DNA of 64,000 nt, taken from the NCBI RefSeq assembly GCF_026342835.1, contig NZ_JAPEMI010000001.1, positions 1,556,501 through 1,620,500 of the forward strand, in the 5' to 3' direction. The notes below the pieces were generated by a model. That model was not told where the DNA came from. It worked only from the letters and a program-made list of their open reading frames with translations, and ran no database searches. This DNA comes from Streptomyces sp. NBC_00154. GTDB lineage: Bacteria; Actinomycetota; Actinomycetes; Streptomycetales; Streptomycetaceae. A program made the translations under genes and the position numbers. Below are positions 8,195 to 18,244 of this stretch, piece by piece (the first letter of the stretch is position 1; every line of letters begins with the position of its first letter).

Positions 8195-9397
8195 CTACTT
8201 GCCCGGAACGCGAATGATCAGCGCATCGCCCTGGCCGCCACCGCCGCACAGCGCTGCGGCACCCGTGCCGCCGCCGCGCCGCTTCAGCTCCAGCGCCAGG
8301 TGCAGCACCACACGGGCACCGGACATCCCGATCGGGTGACCCAGCGCGATCGCGCCGCCGTTGACGTTCACCTTTTCCGGGGAGACGCCGAGGTCCTTCA
8401 TCGACTGGACGGCGACGGCCGCGAACGCCTCGTTGATCTCGATGAGGTCGAGGTCCTCGACGGAGAGGCCGTCCTTCTTCAGCGCGTGCTTGATCGCGTT
8501 GGACGGCTGGGACTGCAGCGAGTTGTCCGGGCCCGCCACGTTGCCGTGCGCACCGATCTCGGCGATCCAGTCCAGGCCCAGCTCCTCGGCCTTGGTCTTG
8601 CTCATCACGACGACCGCCGCGGCGCCGTCGGAGATCTGCGAGGAGGTGCCGGCGGTGATCGTGCCGTCCTTGGCGAAGGCCGGGCGCAGCTTGCCGAGGG
8701 ACTCGACGGTCGTCTCCGCGCGGATGCCCTCGTCCTTGGAGAAGAGGACCGGGTCGCCCTTGCGCTGCGGGATCTCGACCGGGGTGATCTCGGCCTCGAA
8801 GAGACCGTTCTTCTGGGCGGCGGCGGCGCGCTGGTGGGACAGGGCGCCGATCTCGTCCTGCGCCAGGCGGTTCAGACCGAGGCGGGTGTTGTGCTTCTCG
8901 GTGGACTCACCCATCGGGATGTTTTCGTACGCGTCGGTCAGACCGTCGTACGCCATCGAGTCGAGCATCTCGATCGCGCCGTACTTGTAGCCCTCGCGCG
9001 ACTTCGGGAGCAGGTGCGGGGCGTTGGTCATGGACTCCTGGCCACCGGCCACCACGACGTCGAACTCGCCGGCGCGGATCAGCTGGTCGGCCAGCGCGAT
9101 CGCGTCGAGCCCGGACAGACAGACCTTGTTGACGGTGAGCGCCGGAACGTTCATCGGGATGCCGGCCTTGACCGCGGCCTGGCGTGCCGGGATCTGCCCC
9201 GCCCCGGCCTGGAGCACCTGACCCATGATCACGTACTCGACCTGGTCGCCGCCGATGCCGGCCCGGTCCAGCGCGGCCTTGATGGCGAAGCCGCCGAGGT
9301 CGGCTGCGGAGAAGCTCTTCAGGGAGCCGAGAAGACGCCCCATGGGCGTACGGGCGCCCGCGACGATCACTGAGGTGGTACCGGTCGTTCCAGGCAT
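8195..9397 (-). CDS. Acetyl-CoA C-acetyltransferase (thiolase)
   Basis: 400 residues, full thiolase length. Catalytic landmarks: nucleophile Cys93 in [12 protein letters not shown], His354 in [10 protein letters not shown], and Cys384 in the CGGGGQGDA motif near the C-terminus; the NEAFA motif precedes them. It condenses two acetyl-CoA to acetoacetyl-CoA or runs in reverse. AAGGGG precedes the ATG. It is upstream of meaB in an apparent operon. The 3-hydroxybutyryl-CoA dehydrogenase at 25506 would take its product into the ethylmalonyl-CoA pathway (inference). Confidence 0.95.
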   Translation of the reverse strand: MPGTTGTTSVIVAGARTPMGRLLGSLKSFSAADLGGFAIKAALDRAGIGGDQVEYVIMGQVLQAGAGQIPARQAAVKAGIPMNVPALTVNKVCLSGLDAIALADQLIRAGEFDVVVAGGQESMTNAPHLLPKSREGYKYGAIEMLDSMAYDGLTDAYENIPMGESTEKHNTRLGLNRLAQDEIGALSHQRAAAAQKNGLFEAEITPVEIPQRKGDPVLFSKDEGIRAETTVESLGKLRPAFAKDGTITAGTSSQISDGAAAVVVMSKTKAEELGLDWIAEIGAHGNVAGPDNSLQSQPSNAIKHALKKDGLSVEDLDLIEINEAFAAVAVQSMKDLGVSPEKVNVNGGAIALGHPIGMSGARVVLHLALELKRRGGGTGAAALCGGGGQGDALIIRVPGK

Positions 9398-9532
9398 GAG
9401 GCACGGCCCCTTGGATTAGATGTGAACGAGGGTTTACTCGAATGTACTGAGCGGTACCCCGCCCGTCATCCGGCAGCGGGTGTGATCGCGCGCACGTTGC
9501 GTAACCATCGGTGGAGCGCTCCACTGTTGTCC

Positions 9533-9961
9533 ATGCTGACGCGAATCGACCACATCGGGATCGCCTGTTTCGACCTCGACAGGACTGTCGAGTTCTACCG
9601 CTCGACCTATGGCTTCGAAGTGTTCCACTCCGAGGTGAACGAGGAGCAGGGCGTGCGGGAGGCCATGCTCAAGATCAATGAGACCTCGGACGGCGGTGCC
9701 TCCTACCTCCAGTTGCTCGAACCCACTCGCGAGGACTCGGCCGTCGGTAAATGGCTGGCCAAGAACGGCGAGGGGGTCCACCACATCGCCTTCGGCACCG
9801 CAGACGTCGACGCGGACGCCGCGGACATCCGTTCCAAGGGCGTCCGGGTGCTGTACGACGAGCCCAGGACCGGGTCGATGGGGTCCCGGATCACCTTCCT
9901 GCACCCCAAGGACTGCCACGGCGTCCTCACCGAACTGGTCACGTCCGCAGCGGAGCACTGA
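9533..9961 (+). CDS. mce: Methylmalonyl-CoA epimerase
   Basis: 142 residues, two betaalphabetabetabeta modules of the vicinal oxygen chelate fold. The metal ligands are in place: His7 (RIDHIGIA), Gln60 (SYLQLLEP), His84 (GVHHIAFG) and Glu134 (VLTELV). It interconverts (R)- and (S)-methylmalonyl-CoA, feeding the B12 mutase or supplying extender units. ATG at 9533 gives the family-typical MLTRIDHIGI start; an upstream in-frame ATG would add an unlikely leader. Divergent from the thiolase-meaB operon. Confidence 0.94.
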   Translation: MLTRIDHIGIACFDLDRTVEFYRSTYGFEVFHSEVNEEQGVREAMLKINETSDGGASYLQLLEPTREDSAVGKWLAKNGEGVHHIAFGTADVDADAADIRSKGVRVLYDEPRTGSMGSRITFLHPKDCHGVLTELVTSAAEH

Positions 9962-10126
9962 CCTCCGGATACCTGGCCCGGTAGAGTGGGCAATTCCGGG
10001 CCGGGGCCGGGTCGGGGCCGCGCCGCGTCCCCAGCCGTTGATCTGTCACCATTCCCCGGGGGACCGTTCGCCGGCGAACGGTACTCGTTTGGAGAGTTGC
10101 GACCAGGGGACGGATGGGACCGCGCA

Positions 10127-13100
10127 GTGCGGGGCTACGAACGCCAGGAGAGCCACCGAGCTGACGACGACCACCTCTCGCGGTTCGAAGCCGAGATGGA
10201 TCGGCTGAAGACCGACCGGGAGAAGGCCGTCCAGCACGCCGAGGACCTCGGTTACCAGGTCGAGGTCTTGCGCGCCAAGCTGCACGAGGCTCGGCGCAAT
10301 CTCGCGACCCGTCCCGCGTACGACAGCGCGGACATCGGCTACCAGGCCGAACAGCTGCTCCGTAATGCCCAGATCCAGGCCGAACAGCTGCGTACCGACG
10401 CCGAGCGCGAGCTCCGTGACGCCCGGGCGCAGACGCAGCGGATCCTGCAGGAGCACGCCGAACACCAGGCCCGGCTGCAGGCCGAGCTGCACAACGAGGC
10501 CGTGCAGCGGCGGCAGCAGCTCGACCAGGAGCTCGCGGAGCGCCGCCAGACCGTCGAGTCGCACGTCAACGAGAACGTCGCCTGGGCCGAGCAGTTGCGG
10601 GCCCGGACCGAGTCCCAGGCCCGCCGGCTGCTCGACGAGTCGCGGGCCGAGGCCGAGCAGGCCCTGGCCGCCGCCCGCGCCGAGACCGCCCGGCTCGCGG
10701 ACGAGACCCGGCAGCGGCTCGGCTCCGAGGCGGAGTCCGCCCGCGCCGAGGCCGAGACGATCCTGCTGCGCGCCCGCAAGGACGCCGAGCGGCTGCTCAA
10801 CGCCGCGTCCAGCCAGGCGCAGGAGGCCACCAGCCACGCCGAGCAGCTGCGTACGTCGGCGAACGCGGAGACCCAGCAGACCCGGCAGCAGACCGCCGAG
10901 CTGAACCGGGCCGCCGAGCAGCGCATGCAGGAGGCCGAGACGCAGCTGCGCGAGGCCCGCCTGGAGGCCGAGAAGGTCCTCACCGAGGCGAAGGAGGCCG
11001 CGGTCAAGCGGCTGGCCGGCGCCGAGTCGCAGAACGAGCAGCGCACCCGTACGGCCAAGTCGGAGATCGCCCGGCTGGTCGGCGAGGCCACGAAGGACGC
11101 CGAGGCGCTGAAGGCGGAGGCCGAGCAGGCGCTCGCCGACGCCCGCGCCGAGGCGGAGCGGCTCACGTCCGAGGCGACGGAGAAGGCCCGCACAGCGGCC
11201 GCCGAGGACACCGCGGCCCAGCTCGCCAAGGCGGCCAGGACCGCCGAGGAGGTGCTGACCAAGGCGTCCGAGGACGCGAAGTCCACCACCCGGGCGGCGA
11301 GCGAGGAGGCCGACCGGATCCGCCGCGAGGCGGAGGCCGAGGCGGACCGGCTGCGCGGCGAGGCGGCGGAGCAGGCCGACCAGCTCAAGGGCGCGGCCAA
11401 GGACGACACCAAGGAGTACCGGGCCAAGACGGTCGAGCTGCAGGAGGAGGCGCGCAGGCTGCGCGGCGAGGCCGAGCAGCTGCGCTCCGAGGCGGTCGCC
11501 GAGGGCGAGCGGATCCGGGGCGAGGCCCGCCGCGAGGCCGTCCAGCAGATCGAGGAGGGCGCGAAGACCGCCGAGGAACTGCTCTCCAAGGCGAAGGCGG
11601 ACGCGGAGGAGCTGCGGACCTCCGCGGGCACCGAGAGCGAACGGGTCCGTGCCGAGGCGATCGAGCGCGCCACGGTGCTGCGCAAGCAGGCCGAGGAGGC
11701 CCTGGAGCGGGCCCGCGCAGAGGCCGAGCGGCTGCGTACCGAGTCCGAAGAACAGGCGGAGTCCACCACGGCCGCGGCCGAGCAGGCGGCGGCGGAGCTC
11801 CGTGAGGAGACCGAGCGCGCGGTCGCGGCCCGGCACGCCGAGGCGGCCGACGAGCTGATCCGGCTGCACACCGAGGCCGAGACCCGGGTCACCACCGCCG
11901 AGCAGGCGCTCACGGACGCGCGCGCCGAGGCGGATCGGATCCGGCGCGAGGCGAACGAGGAGTCCGAGCGGCTGCGCGCGGAGGCCGCCGAGCGGCTGCG
12001 CGCCCTGCAGGAGCAGGCGGAGACCGAGGCCGACCGGCTTCGCGACGAGGCGGCGGCGGATGCGTCGCAGTCCCGTGCGGAGGGCGAGGGCGTCGCCGTA
12101 CGGCTGCGCAGCGAGGCGGCCGCCGAGGCGGAGCGGCTCAGGACCGAGGCACAGGAGAGCGCCGACCGGGTGCGGTCCGAGGCCGCGGCCGCGGCCGAAC
12201 GGGTCGGCACCGAGGCCGCCGAGGCACTGGCCGCCGCCCAGGAGGAGGCGAACCGGCGTCGCCGCGAGGCCGAGGAGACCCTCGACGCCGCGCGCAGGGA
12301 AGCCACCCAGGAGCGCGAGCGGGCCCGCGAGCAGAGCGAGGAGCTCCTTGCCTCCGCCCGCAAGCGGGTCGAGGAGGCGCAGGCCGAGGCCCAGCGGCTG
12401 GTCGGCGAGGCGGACACCCGGGCGACCGAGATGGTCTCCGCCGCCGAGCAGACCGCCCAGCAGGTACGGGATTCGGTCTCCGGGCTCCAGGAGCAGGCCG
12501 AGGCGGAGATCGCCGGGCTGCGCTCCACCGCCGAGCATGTGGCGGAGCGGACGAAGTCCGAGGCGCAGGAGGAGGCGGACCGGGTCCGCGCCGACGCGTA
12601 CGCGGAGCGGGAACGGGCCGGCGAGGACTCGGCACGGATCCGCCGGGAGGCCCAGGAGGAGTCCGAGGCCGCGAAGGCGATGGCCGAGCGGACCGTCAGC
12701 GACGCGATCACCGAGTCGGAGCGGCTGCGCACGGACACCGCGGAGTACAGCCAGCGGGTGCGTACCGAGGCGTCGGACGCGCTGGCCTCGGCCGAGCAGG
12801 ACGCCGCGCGCAGCCGCGCGGAGGCCCGCGAGGACGCCAACCGGATGCGTTCGGACGCCGCGGCCCAGGCCGACCGGCTGGTGGGCGAGGCGACGGGCGA
12901 GGCCGAGCGGATCCTTGCCGAGACGACGCAGCAGACGACCGAGCTCGTCGGCGACGCCACCAACGAGGCGGAGCGGCTGCGTGCGGAGGCGGCAGCCACC
13001 GTCGGCTCGGCGCAGGAGCACGCAGCCCGTACCCGCGAGGAGTCGGAGCGGGTGCGCGCCGACGCGGAGGCGGCGGCCGAGCAGATGCGCGGGGAGGCCC

Positions 13101-13921
13101 GCGAGGAGGCGGACCGGCTGCTCGACGAGGCGCGCGAGGCGGCGGCGAAGCGCCGTGCCGACGCCGCCGAGCAGGCCGACCAGCTCGTCAACAAGGCCCA
13201 GGAGGAGGCGTTGCGCTCCGCCACCGAGGCCGAGAAGCAGGCCGACACGATGGTCGGCGCGGCCCGCAAGGAAGCCGTGCGGATCACCGCGGAGGCGACC
13301 GTCGAGGGCAACTCCCTGGTGGAGCGGGCCCGTGCGGACGCGGACGAGCTGCTGGTCGGCGCCCGCCGGGACGCCACTGCCATACGGGAGCGGGCCGAGG
13401 AGCTCCGGGCCCGTCTGGAGAGCGAGATCGAGGAGCTGCACGACCGGGCGCGGCGCGAGACCTCCGAGCAGATGAAGACGGCGGGCGAGCGTGTCGACAA
13501 GCTGATGAAGGCGGCGACGGAGCAGCGCGAAGAGGCTGCGGCGAAGGCCAAGGAGCTGCTGTCGGACGCGAATTCGGAGGCGAGCAAGGTCCGGATCGCC
13601 GCGGTGAAGCGGGCCGAGTCGCTGCTGAAGGAGGCCGAGCAGAAGAAGGCCAGCATGGTCCGCGAGGCCGAGAAGCTGCGCGCCGATGCCGAGCAGGAAG
13701 CGAAGAAGACGGTGGACGAGGGCCGTCGCGAGCTCGATGTCCTGGTGCGCCGGCGCGAGGACATCAACACGGAGATCTCCCGTGTCCAGGACGTCCTGGA
13801 GGCGTTGGAGTCCTTCGAGGCACCGGGCGGCGGTAAGGGTGCGGGCGGCGGTTCCACGGGCGGTGCCAAAGCCGGGGCCTCGGCCGGCACTCGATCGAGT
13901 GGCAAGTCGTCCGAGGGGTAG
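10127..13921 (+). CDS. scy: Scy: long coiled-coil polarity scaffold protein
   Basis: About 1264 residues, nearly all Ala/Glu/Arg/Gln coiled coil with endlessly repeated EAERLR-, EEADRL- and AEQ-type units. A conserved N-terminus contains FEAEMDRLKTDREKAVQ, which resembles DivIVA-like/FilP-like polar proteins. It ends with a short Gly/Ser tail. Scy of S. coelicolor (about 1300 residues) organises the tip-organising centre with DivIVA and FilP and controls polarised growth and sporulation septation. I chose GTG 10127 (MRGYERQES); an open frame extends to GTG 9986, adding a Gly/Pro-rich leader. The filP gene follows. Recent repeat expansion makes the exact length variable between species. Confidence 0.92.
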   Translation: MRGYERQESHRADDDHLSRFEAEMDRLKTDREKAVQHAEDLGYQVEVLRAKLHEARRNLATRPAYDSADIGYQAEQLLRNAQIQAEQLRTDAERELRDARAQTQRILQEHAEHQARLQAELHNEAVQRRQQLDQELAERRQTVESHVNENVAWAEQLRARTESQARRLLDESRAEAEQALAAARAETARLADETRQRLGSEAESARAEAETILLRARKDAERLLNAASSQAQEATSHAEQLRTSANAETQQTRQQTAELNRAAEQRMQEAETQLREARLEAEKVLTEAKEAAVKRLAGAESQNEQRTRTAKSEIARLVGEATKDAEALKAEAEQALADARAEAERLTSEATEKARTAAAEDTAAQLAKAARTAEEVLTKASEDAKSTTRAASEEADRIRREAEAEADRLRGEAAEQADQLKGAAKDDTKEYRAKTVELQEEARRLRGEAEQLRSEAVAEGERIRGEARREAVQQIEEGAKTAEELLSKAKADAEELRTSAGTESERVRAEAIERATVLRKQAEEALERARAEAERLRTESEEQAESTTAAAEQAAAELREETERAVAARHAEAADELIRLHTEAETRVTTAEQALTDARAEADRIRREANEESERLRAEAAERLRALQEQAETEADRLRDEAAADASQSRAEGEGVAVRLRSEAAAEAERLRTEAQESADRVRSEAAAAAERVGTEAAEALAAAQEEANRRRREAEETLDAARREATQERERAREQSEELLASARKRVEEAQAEAQRLVGEADTRATEMVSAAEQTAQQVRDSVSGLQEQAEAEIAGLRSTAEHVAERTKSEAQEEADRVRADAYAERERAGEDSARIRREAQEESEAAKAMAERTVSDAITESERLRTDTAEYSQRVRTEASDALASAEQDAARSRAEAREDANRMRSDAAAQADRLVGEATGEAERILAETTQQTTELVGDATNEAERLRAEAAATVGSAQEHAARTREESERVRADAEAAAEQMRGEAREEADRLLDEAREAAAKRRADAAEQADQLVNKAQEEALRSATEAEKQADTMVGAARKEAVRITAEATVEGNSLVERARADADELLVGARRDATAIRERAEELRARLESEIEELHDRARRETSEQMKTAGERVDKLMKAATEQREEAAAKAKELLSDANSEASKVRIAAVKRAESLLKEAEQKKASMVREAEKLRADAEQEAKKTVDEGRRELDVLVRRREDINTEISRVQDVLEALESFEAPGGGKGAGGGSTGGAKAGASAGTRSSGKSSEG

Positions 13922-14106
13922 TCACCCGGTCGAGTCAGATGCTTCGACAAGGAGGTTCGCCCCTCCGAGTGGCAAGGGTTCCGGGGGTTAGCCACTCAAA
14001 AGGGGTGTCATTCTCCAGATCAAACGGGCATCCACTCGATGACACGCCGCTCGGGCCCCTAGGATTCCCTCTATCACCTCACCGGTCTTACTTCGACAGG
14101 AACCCC

Positions 14107-15045
14107 ATGAGTGACCCTTCCTCCCCCTTCGGCTTCGAGCTCGTGCGGCGTGGTTACGACCGCGGTCAGGTGGATGACCGCATTACCAAGCTCGTCGCCG
14201 ACCGTGATAGTGCTCTCACCCGCATCACGTCTCTGGAAAAGCGCATCGAGGAGCTGCACCTCGAAACGCAGAATGCCCAGGCCCAGGTAAACGACGCGGA
14301 GCCGTCGTACGCCGGTCTCGGTGCGCGCGTGGAGAAGATCCTCCGCCTCGCCGAGGAGGAGGCGAAGGACCTGCGCGAGGAGGCCCGTCGCGCCGCCGAG
14401 CAGCACCGCGAGCTCGCCGAGTCGGCGGCCCAGCAGGTGCGCAACGACGCCGAGTCGTTCGCCGCCGAGCGCAAGGCGAAGGCCGAGGACGAGGGCGTAC
14501 GCATTGTCGAGAAGGCCAAGGGTGAGGCCACCTCGCTGCGCACCGAGGCCCAGAAGGACGCGTCGCAGAAGCGCGAGGAGGCGGACGCCCTCTTCGAGGA
14601 GACCCGCGCCAAGGCTGCCCAGGCCGCCGCGGACTTCGAGACCAACCTGGCCAAGCGCCGCGACCAGTCGGAGCGCGATCTCGCCTCCCGTCAGGCCAAG
14701 GCCGAGAAGCGCCTCGCCGAGATCGAGCACCGTGCCGAGCAGCTCCGCCTGGAGGCCGAGAAGCTCCGTACGGACGCCGAGCGCCGGGCCCGCCAGACGG
14801 TGGAGACCGCGCAGCGCCAGGCCGAGGACATCGTGGCCGACGCGAACGCGAAGGCCGACCGGATCCGCAGCGAATCGGAGCGCGAGCTGGCGGCGCTCAC
14901 CAACCGCCGCGACTCGATCAACGCGCAGCTGACCAACGTCCGCGAGATGCTGGCGACGCTGACCGGTGCCGCGGTGGCCGCCGCCGGTTCGCCGGTGGAC
15001 GACGAGCCCGTCACCCGTGGGGTCCCGGCTCAGCAGACCCGCTGA
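14107..15045 (+). CDS. filP: FilP: intermediate filament-like protein
   Basis: 312 residues, matching FilP of S. coelicolor (about 310). The N-terminal MSDPSSPFGFELVRRGYDRGQVDDRI module is the conserved DivIVA/FilP-type head. It is followed by an almost continuous coiled coil (~35-290) and a short tail. FilP forms cytoskeletal filaments and networks behind the hyphal tip, giving stiffness, and binds DivIVA and Scy. ATG at 14107 with an AGGA eight bases upstream; the open frame upstream (to 13939) lacks conservation features. Separated from scy by 185 bases, so it may also have its own promoter. Confidence 0.93.
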   Translation: MSDPSSPFGFELVRRGYDRGQVDDRITKLVADRDSALTRITSLEKRIEELHLETQNAQAQVNDAEPSYAGLGARVEKILRLAEEEAKDLREEARRAAEQHRELAESAAQQVRNDAESFAAERKAKAEDEGVRIVEKAKGEATSLRTEAQKDASQKREEADALFEETRAKAAQAAADFETNLAKRRDQSERDLASRQAKAEKRLAEIEHRAEQLRLEAEKLRTDAERRARQTVETAQRQAEDIVADANAKADRIRSESERELAALTNRRDSINAQLTNVREMLATLTGAAVAAAGSPVDDEPVTRGVPAQQTR

Positions 15046-15132
15046 CCCCGCAGTACCTCAGCTGTACCCCTTGCGCGCCCGGTTCCGCCCCTTGTGGTGG
15101 CGCCGGGCGCGCGCCCGTTCTAGCGTGAGCGC

Positions 15133-16131
15133 ATGATCGAGCTCGACGGTCTCACCAAGCGCTTCGGCAACAAGGTTGCTGTCGACCACCTCTCATGCCA
15201 GGTCAGGCCTGGAATGGTGACGGGTTTTCTGGGCCCGAACGGGGCCGGAAAATCCACCACGATGCGGATGATGCTCGATCTCGACAACCCGACGAGCGGA
15301 TCGGTGCGGATCAACGGCAAGCACTACCGCGAGCTGTCGGAACCCCTGACGCACATCGGCGCGCTGCTCGACGCCAAGTCGATGCACGGCGGCCGCAGCG
15401 CGTACAACCATCTGCTCTGTCTGGCGCAGAGCAATCGCATCCCGAAGAGCCGTGTCCCGGAAGTTCTCGACACCGTCGGCCTGAGCGCGGTGGCGAAGAA
15501 AAAGTCCAAGTCGTTCTCCCTCGGTATGGGTCAGCGGCTCGGAATCGCGGCCGCGCTGCTCGGTGATCCCGAGATCTTGATGTTCGACGAACCCGTCAAT
15601 GGTCTGGACCCGGAGGGAATTCACTGGATTCGCAATCTGATGAAGACGCTCGCGGCGGAAGGCCGGACGATCTTCGTCTCCTCGCATCTGATGAGCGAAA
15701 TGGCCCTCACCGCAGAACACTTGATCGTCATCGGCCAGGGCCGACTGCTCGCCGACACCTCGATGGCCGACTTCATCCACCAGAACTCGCGCAGTTACGT
15801 ACGGATGCGCTCCCCGCAGCAGGAACGGCTGCGCGATGTGCTGCACGAGGCGGGCATCATCGCGGTCGAATCGGGGAGCGGCGTGCTGGAGATCGACGGC
15901 GCCACCAGCGAACAGCTCGGCGAGCTGGCCGCGCAGCACCAGCTCGTGCTGCACGAGCTGAGCTCCCAGCAGGCCTCGCTGGAGGAGGCGTTCATGCAGA
16001 TGACGGCGGACTCCGTGGAGTACCACGCCCACGCGGACCACGCCGGGCCGCCGGCGGCGCTCGCGGGCCCGCAGTGGGGCGAGCAGTGGAACCTGCAGTC
16101 CGGCACCCCCGGCCCCGGCAAGGGGGTGTGA
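15133..16131 (+). CDS. ABC-2 exporter ATP-binding protein (cassette 1)
   Basis: 332 residues. Nucleotide-binding domain with Walker A GPNGAGKST (~36-44), signature motif FSLGMGQRLGIAAAL, Walker B EILMFDEPVNGLDP and switch SSHLM. The C-terminal ~90 residues are the usual drug-exporter (CcmA/DrrA-like) extension. It overlaps the permease start (GTGA), so one ATPase and one permease form the transporter, presumably (ATPase)2(permease)2. The substrate is unknown. The cassette at 17108 is a clear paralogue. Confidence 0.92.
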   Translation: MIELDGLTKRFGNKVAVDHLSCQVRPGMVTGFLGPNGAGKSTTMRMMLDLDNPTSGSVRINGKHYRELSEPLTHIGALLDAKSMHGGRSAYNHLLCLAQSNRIPKSRVPEVLDTVGLSAVAKKKSKSFSLGMGQRLGIAAALLGDPEILMFDEPVNGLDPEGIHWIRNLMKTLAAEGRTIFVSSHLMSEMALTAEHLIVIGQGRLLADTSMADFIHQNSRSYVRMRSPQQERLRDVLHEAGIIAVESGSGVLEIDGATSEQLGELAAQHQLVLHELSSQQASLEEAFMQMTADSVEYHAHADHAGPPAALAGPQWGEQWNLQSGTPGPGKGV

Positions 16132-16916
16132 CGACGATGGCATCGGTACCCGCGGTCCTGAACTCCGAGTGGACCAAGATCCGTACGGTCTCCTCGACCA
16201 CCTGGACCCTGATCTGCGCGTTCGTCGTCACCGTGGCGATGAGCGCGGCACTCTGCGCACTGATGAACGCCCAGTTCGACGATCTCCCCGCACGGGAGAG
16301 GGCCACCTTCGACCCGGCCTTCCTCAGCTTCTCCGGCATGATCCTCGGCCAGCTGGCGATGGTCGTCTTCGGTGTCCTGGTCGTCGGGACGGAGTACAGC
16401 TCCGGCATGATCCGCACCTCGCTGGCCGCCGTACCGCAGCGCGGCTCGTTCCTCTTCAGCAAGATCGCGATCGCCGGCGTCCTCTCCCTGGTGGTCGGCC
16501 TCGCCACCAGCTTCGTCACCTTCTTCCTCGGCCAGGCCCTGCTCGGCGACCACCGCACGGACATCGGTGCGGACAACGTCCTGCGCGCAGTCTTCGGTGG
16601 CGGCGTCTACATGGGCCTGATCGCGATCTTCTCCATGGGCGTAGCCACGATGCTGCGCAGCTCGATGCTGTCGCTCGGCATCCTGATGCCGTTCTTCTTC
16701 CTGGTCTCCCAGATCCTGTCGGCGGTCCCGGGCACCAAGAACGTGGCCCGCTACTTCCCCGACCGGGCCGGCTCCAAGATCATGCAGGTGGTTCCGGACG
16801 CCATGAACACCGACCGGGCCCCGTACGGACCGTGGGGCGGGCTCGGCATCCTGGCGGCGTGGGTGGTGGCCGCGCTGATCGGCGGCTATCTCGTACTCAA
16901 GAAGCGGGACGCGTGA
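16128..16916 (+). CDS. ABC-2 family permease (cassette 1)
   Basis: 262 residues, six hydrophobic helices in the ABC-2 arrangement. The N-terminal LNSEWTKIRTVSSTTWTL is the standard cytoplasmic elbow seen in Streptomyces ABC-2 permeases. Later markers are EYSSGMIRTSLAAVPQRG between TM2 and TM3 and a C-terminal RDA after the last helix. GTG 16128 overlaps the ATPase stop; ATG 16137 (MASVPAVLNSEWTKI) is an equally plausible start. Substrate unknown. Confidence 0.9.
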   Translation: MTTMASVPAVLNSEWTKIRTVSSTTWTLICAFVVTVAMSAALCALMNAQFDDLPARERATFDPAFLSFSGMILGQLAMVVFGVLVVGTEYSSGMIRTSLAAVPQRGSFLFSKIAIAGVLSLVVGLATSFVTFFLGQALLGDHRTDIGADNVLRAVFGGGVYMGLIAIFSMGVATMLRSSMLSLGILMPFFFLVSQILSAVPGTKNVARYFPDRAGSKIMQVVPDAMNTDRAPYGPWGGLGILAAWVVAALIGGYLVLKKRDA

Positions 16917-17107
16917 ACCCGGAGGAAGCGGCAGGAAGCGCAGGAAAGCAGGAGAAAGAGATCCGGTTCGGTCCGATACGTGGGTGACGCACCCCTGCAA
17001 CGGCTTGGCCGGAACCGTCAAGGCCTGGATATCCTCCTAACTCTTACGGGGGGCGTGCGGCCGGTCGGCCTGGGCCCCGACGACAGATAAGTCGATGGGG
17101 CTGGAGC

Positions 17108-18244
17108 ATGATCGAGGCAGTCGGCCTGACCAAGCGCTACGGCGCGAAGACGGCCGTGTACAACCTTTCCTTCCAGGTGCGGCCGGGTGCCGTCACCGGA
17201 TTCCTCGGTCCCAACGGGTCGGGCAAGTCCACCACCATGCGCATGATGCTCGGCCTGGACCGTCCGACATCGGGCCATGTGACGATCGGCGGGCACGCCT
17301 TCCGCAGCCTGCCGAACGCCCCGCGCCAGGTGGGTGCGCTGCTGGACGCCAAGGCGGTGCACGGCGGCCGCAGCGCTCGCAATCACCTGCTCTCGCTGGC
17401 CCAGCTCGCCGGAATTCCGGCCGCCCGGGTCGACGAGGTGCTCGGCGTCGTCGGTCTGCAGGAGGTCGCGAGGAATCGGTCCAAGGGGTTCTCGCTCGGC
17501 ATGGGGCAGCGGCTCGGGATCGCGGCGGCACTGCTCGGCGACCCGCAGGTGCTGCTCTTCGACGAGCCGGTCAACGGTCTCGACCCCGAGGGCATCCTCT
17601 GGGTCCGCAACCTGATGAAGATGCTCGCCTCCGAGGGGCGCACGGTCTTCGTCTCCAGCCACCTGATGAGCGAGATGGCGCTCACCGCCGACCATCTGAT
17701 CGTGATCGGCCGCGGGCAGCTGCTCGCCGATATGAGCGTCAAGGACTTCATCTCCGCCAACTCGGCCGATTTCGCCCGGGTGCGGGTCCCTGACGCGCAG
17801 CCGGAGCTGCGGGAGAAGCTGACCGCGTCGATCACCGAGGCGGGTGGCCGGGTCATGTCGGAGCCGGACGGGGCGCTGCGCGTCACCGGGCTGCAGCTGT
17901 CGAGGATCAGCGATCTGGCGCACGAGTCGGACGTCCGTCTGTGGGAGCTCTCGCCCCACCGGGCCTCGCTGGAGGAGGCGTACATGCGGATGACGCAGGG
18001 CGCCGTGGACTACCGCTCGACGGTGGACCAGAAGGCCGGGCTGCAGCAGCCCATGATGGGCGGCGGGTACGCGCAGCCGCCCGTCCAGGAGGTGCCACAG
18101 CAGGGCTGGTACGCCCCGCCGCCGCCCGGACAGAACCCGTACGCGGCGCCCCCCGTGGCCGCCCCGGCCGCAGCCGCCCCGGCCGTGCCCGCCGCCGGCC
18201 CCGCAGACCCGACCCAGCGCGACACCAGCGAGGACGCCCGATGA
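17108..18244 (+). CDS. ABC-2 exporter ATP-binding protein (cassette 2)
   Basis: 378 residues, closely similar along its NBD to the ATPase at 15133: Walker A GPNGSGKST, signature FSLGMGQRLGIAAAL, Walker B VLLFDEPVNGLDP, SSHLM switch. It differs in a ~65-residue C-terminal tail rich in Pro, Ala, Gln and Tyr (PQQGWYAPPPPGQNPYAAPP), probably disordered, that cassette 1 lacks. It overlaps its permease by four bases (ATGA). The similarity and adjacency indicate a tandem duplication of an ATPase-permease pair. Confidence 0.92.
   Translation: MIEAVGLTKRYGAKTAVYNLSFQVRPGAVTGFLGPNGSGKSTTMRMMLGLDRPTSGHVTIGGHAFRSLPNAPRQVGALLDAKAVHGGRSARNHLLSLAQLAGIPAARVDEVLGVVGLQEVARNRSKGFSLGMGQRLGIAAALLGDPQVLLFDEPVNGLDPEGILWVRNLMKMLASEGRTVFVSSHLMSEMALTADHLIVIGRGQLLADMSVKDFISANSADFARVRVPDAQPELREKLTASITEAGGRVMSEPDGALRVTGLQLSRISDLAHESDVRLWELSPHRASLEEAYMRMTQGAVDYRSTVDQKAGLQQPMMGGGYAQPPVQEVPQQGWYAPPPPGQNPYAAPPVAAPAAAAPAVPAAGPADPTQRDTSEDAR

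Noticed and set aside
10046..13995. Very long open frames antisense to scy (over 1100 codons in two frames)
   Set aside because: Repetitive GC-rich coiled-coil coding removes stops in other frames; composition is Leu/Arg/Gly or Ser/Arg only, with no start signal or domain.
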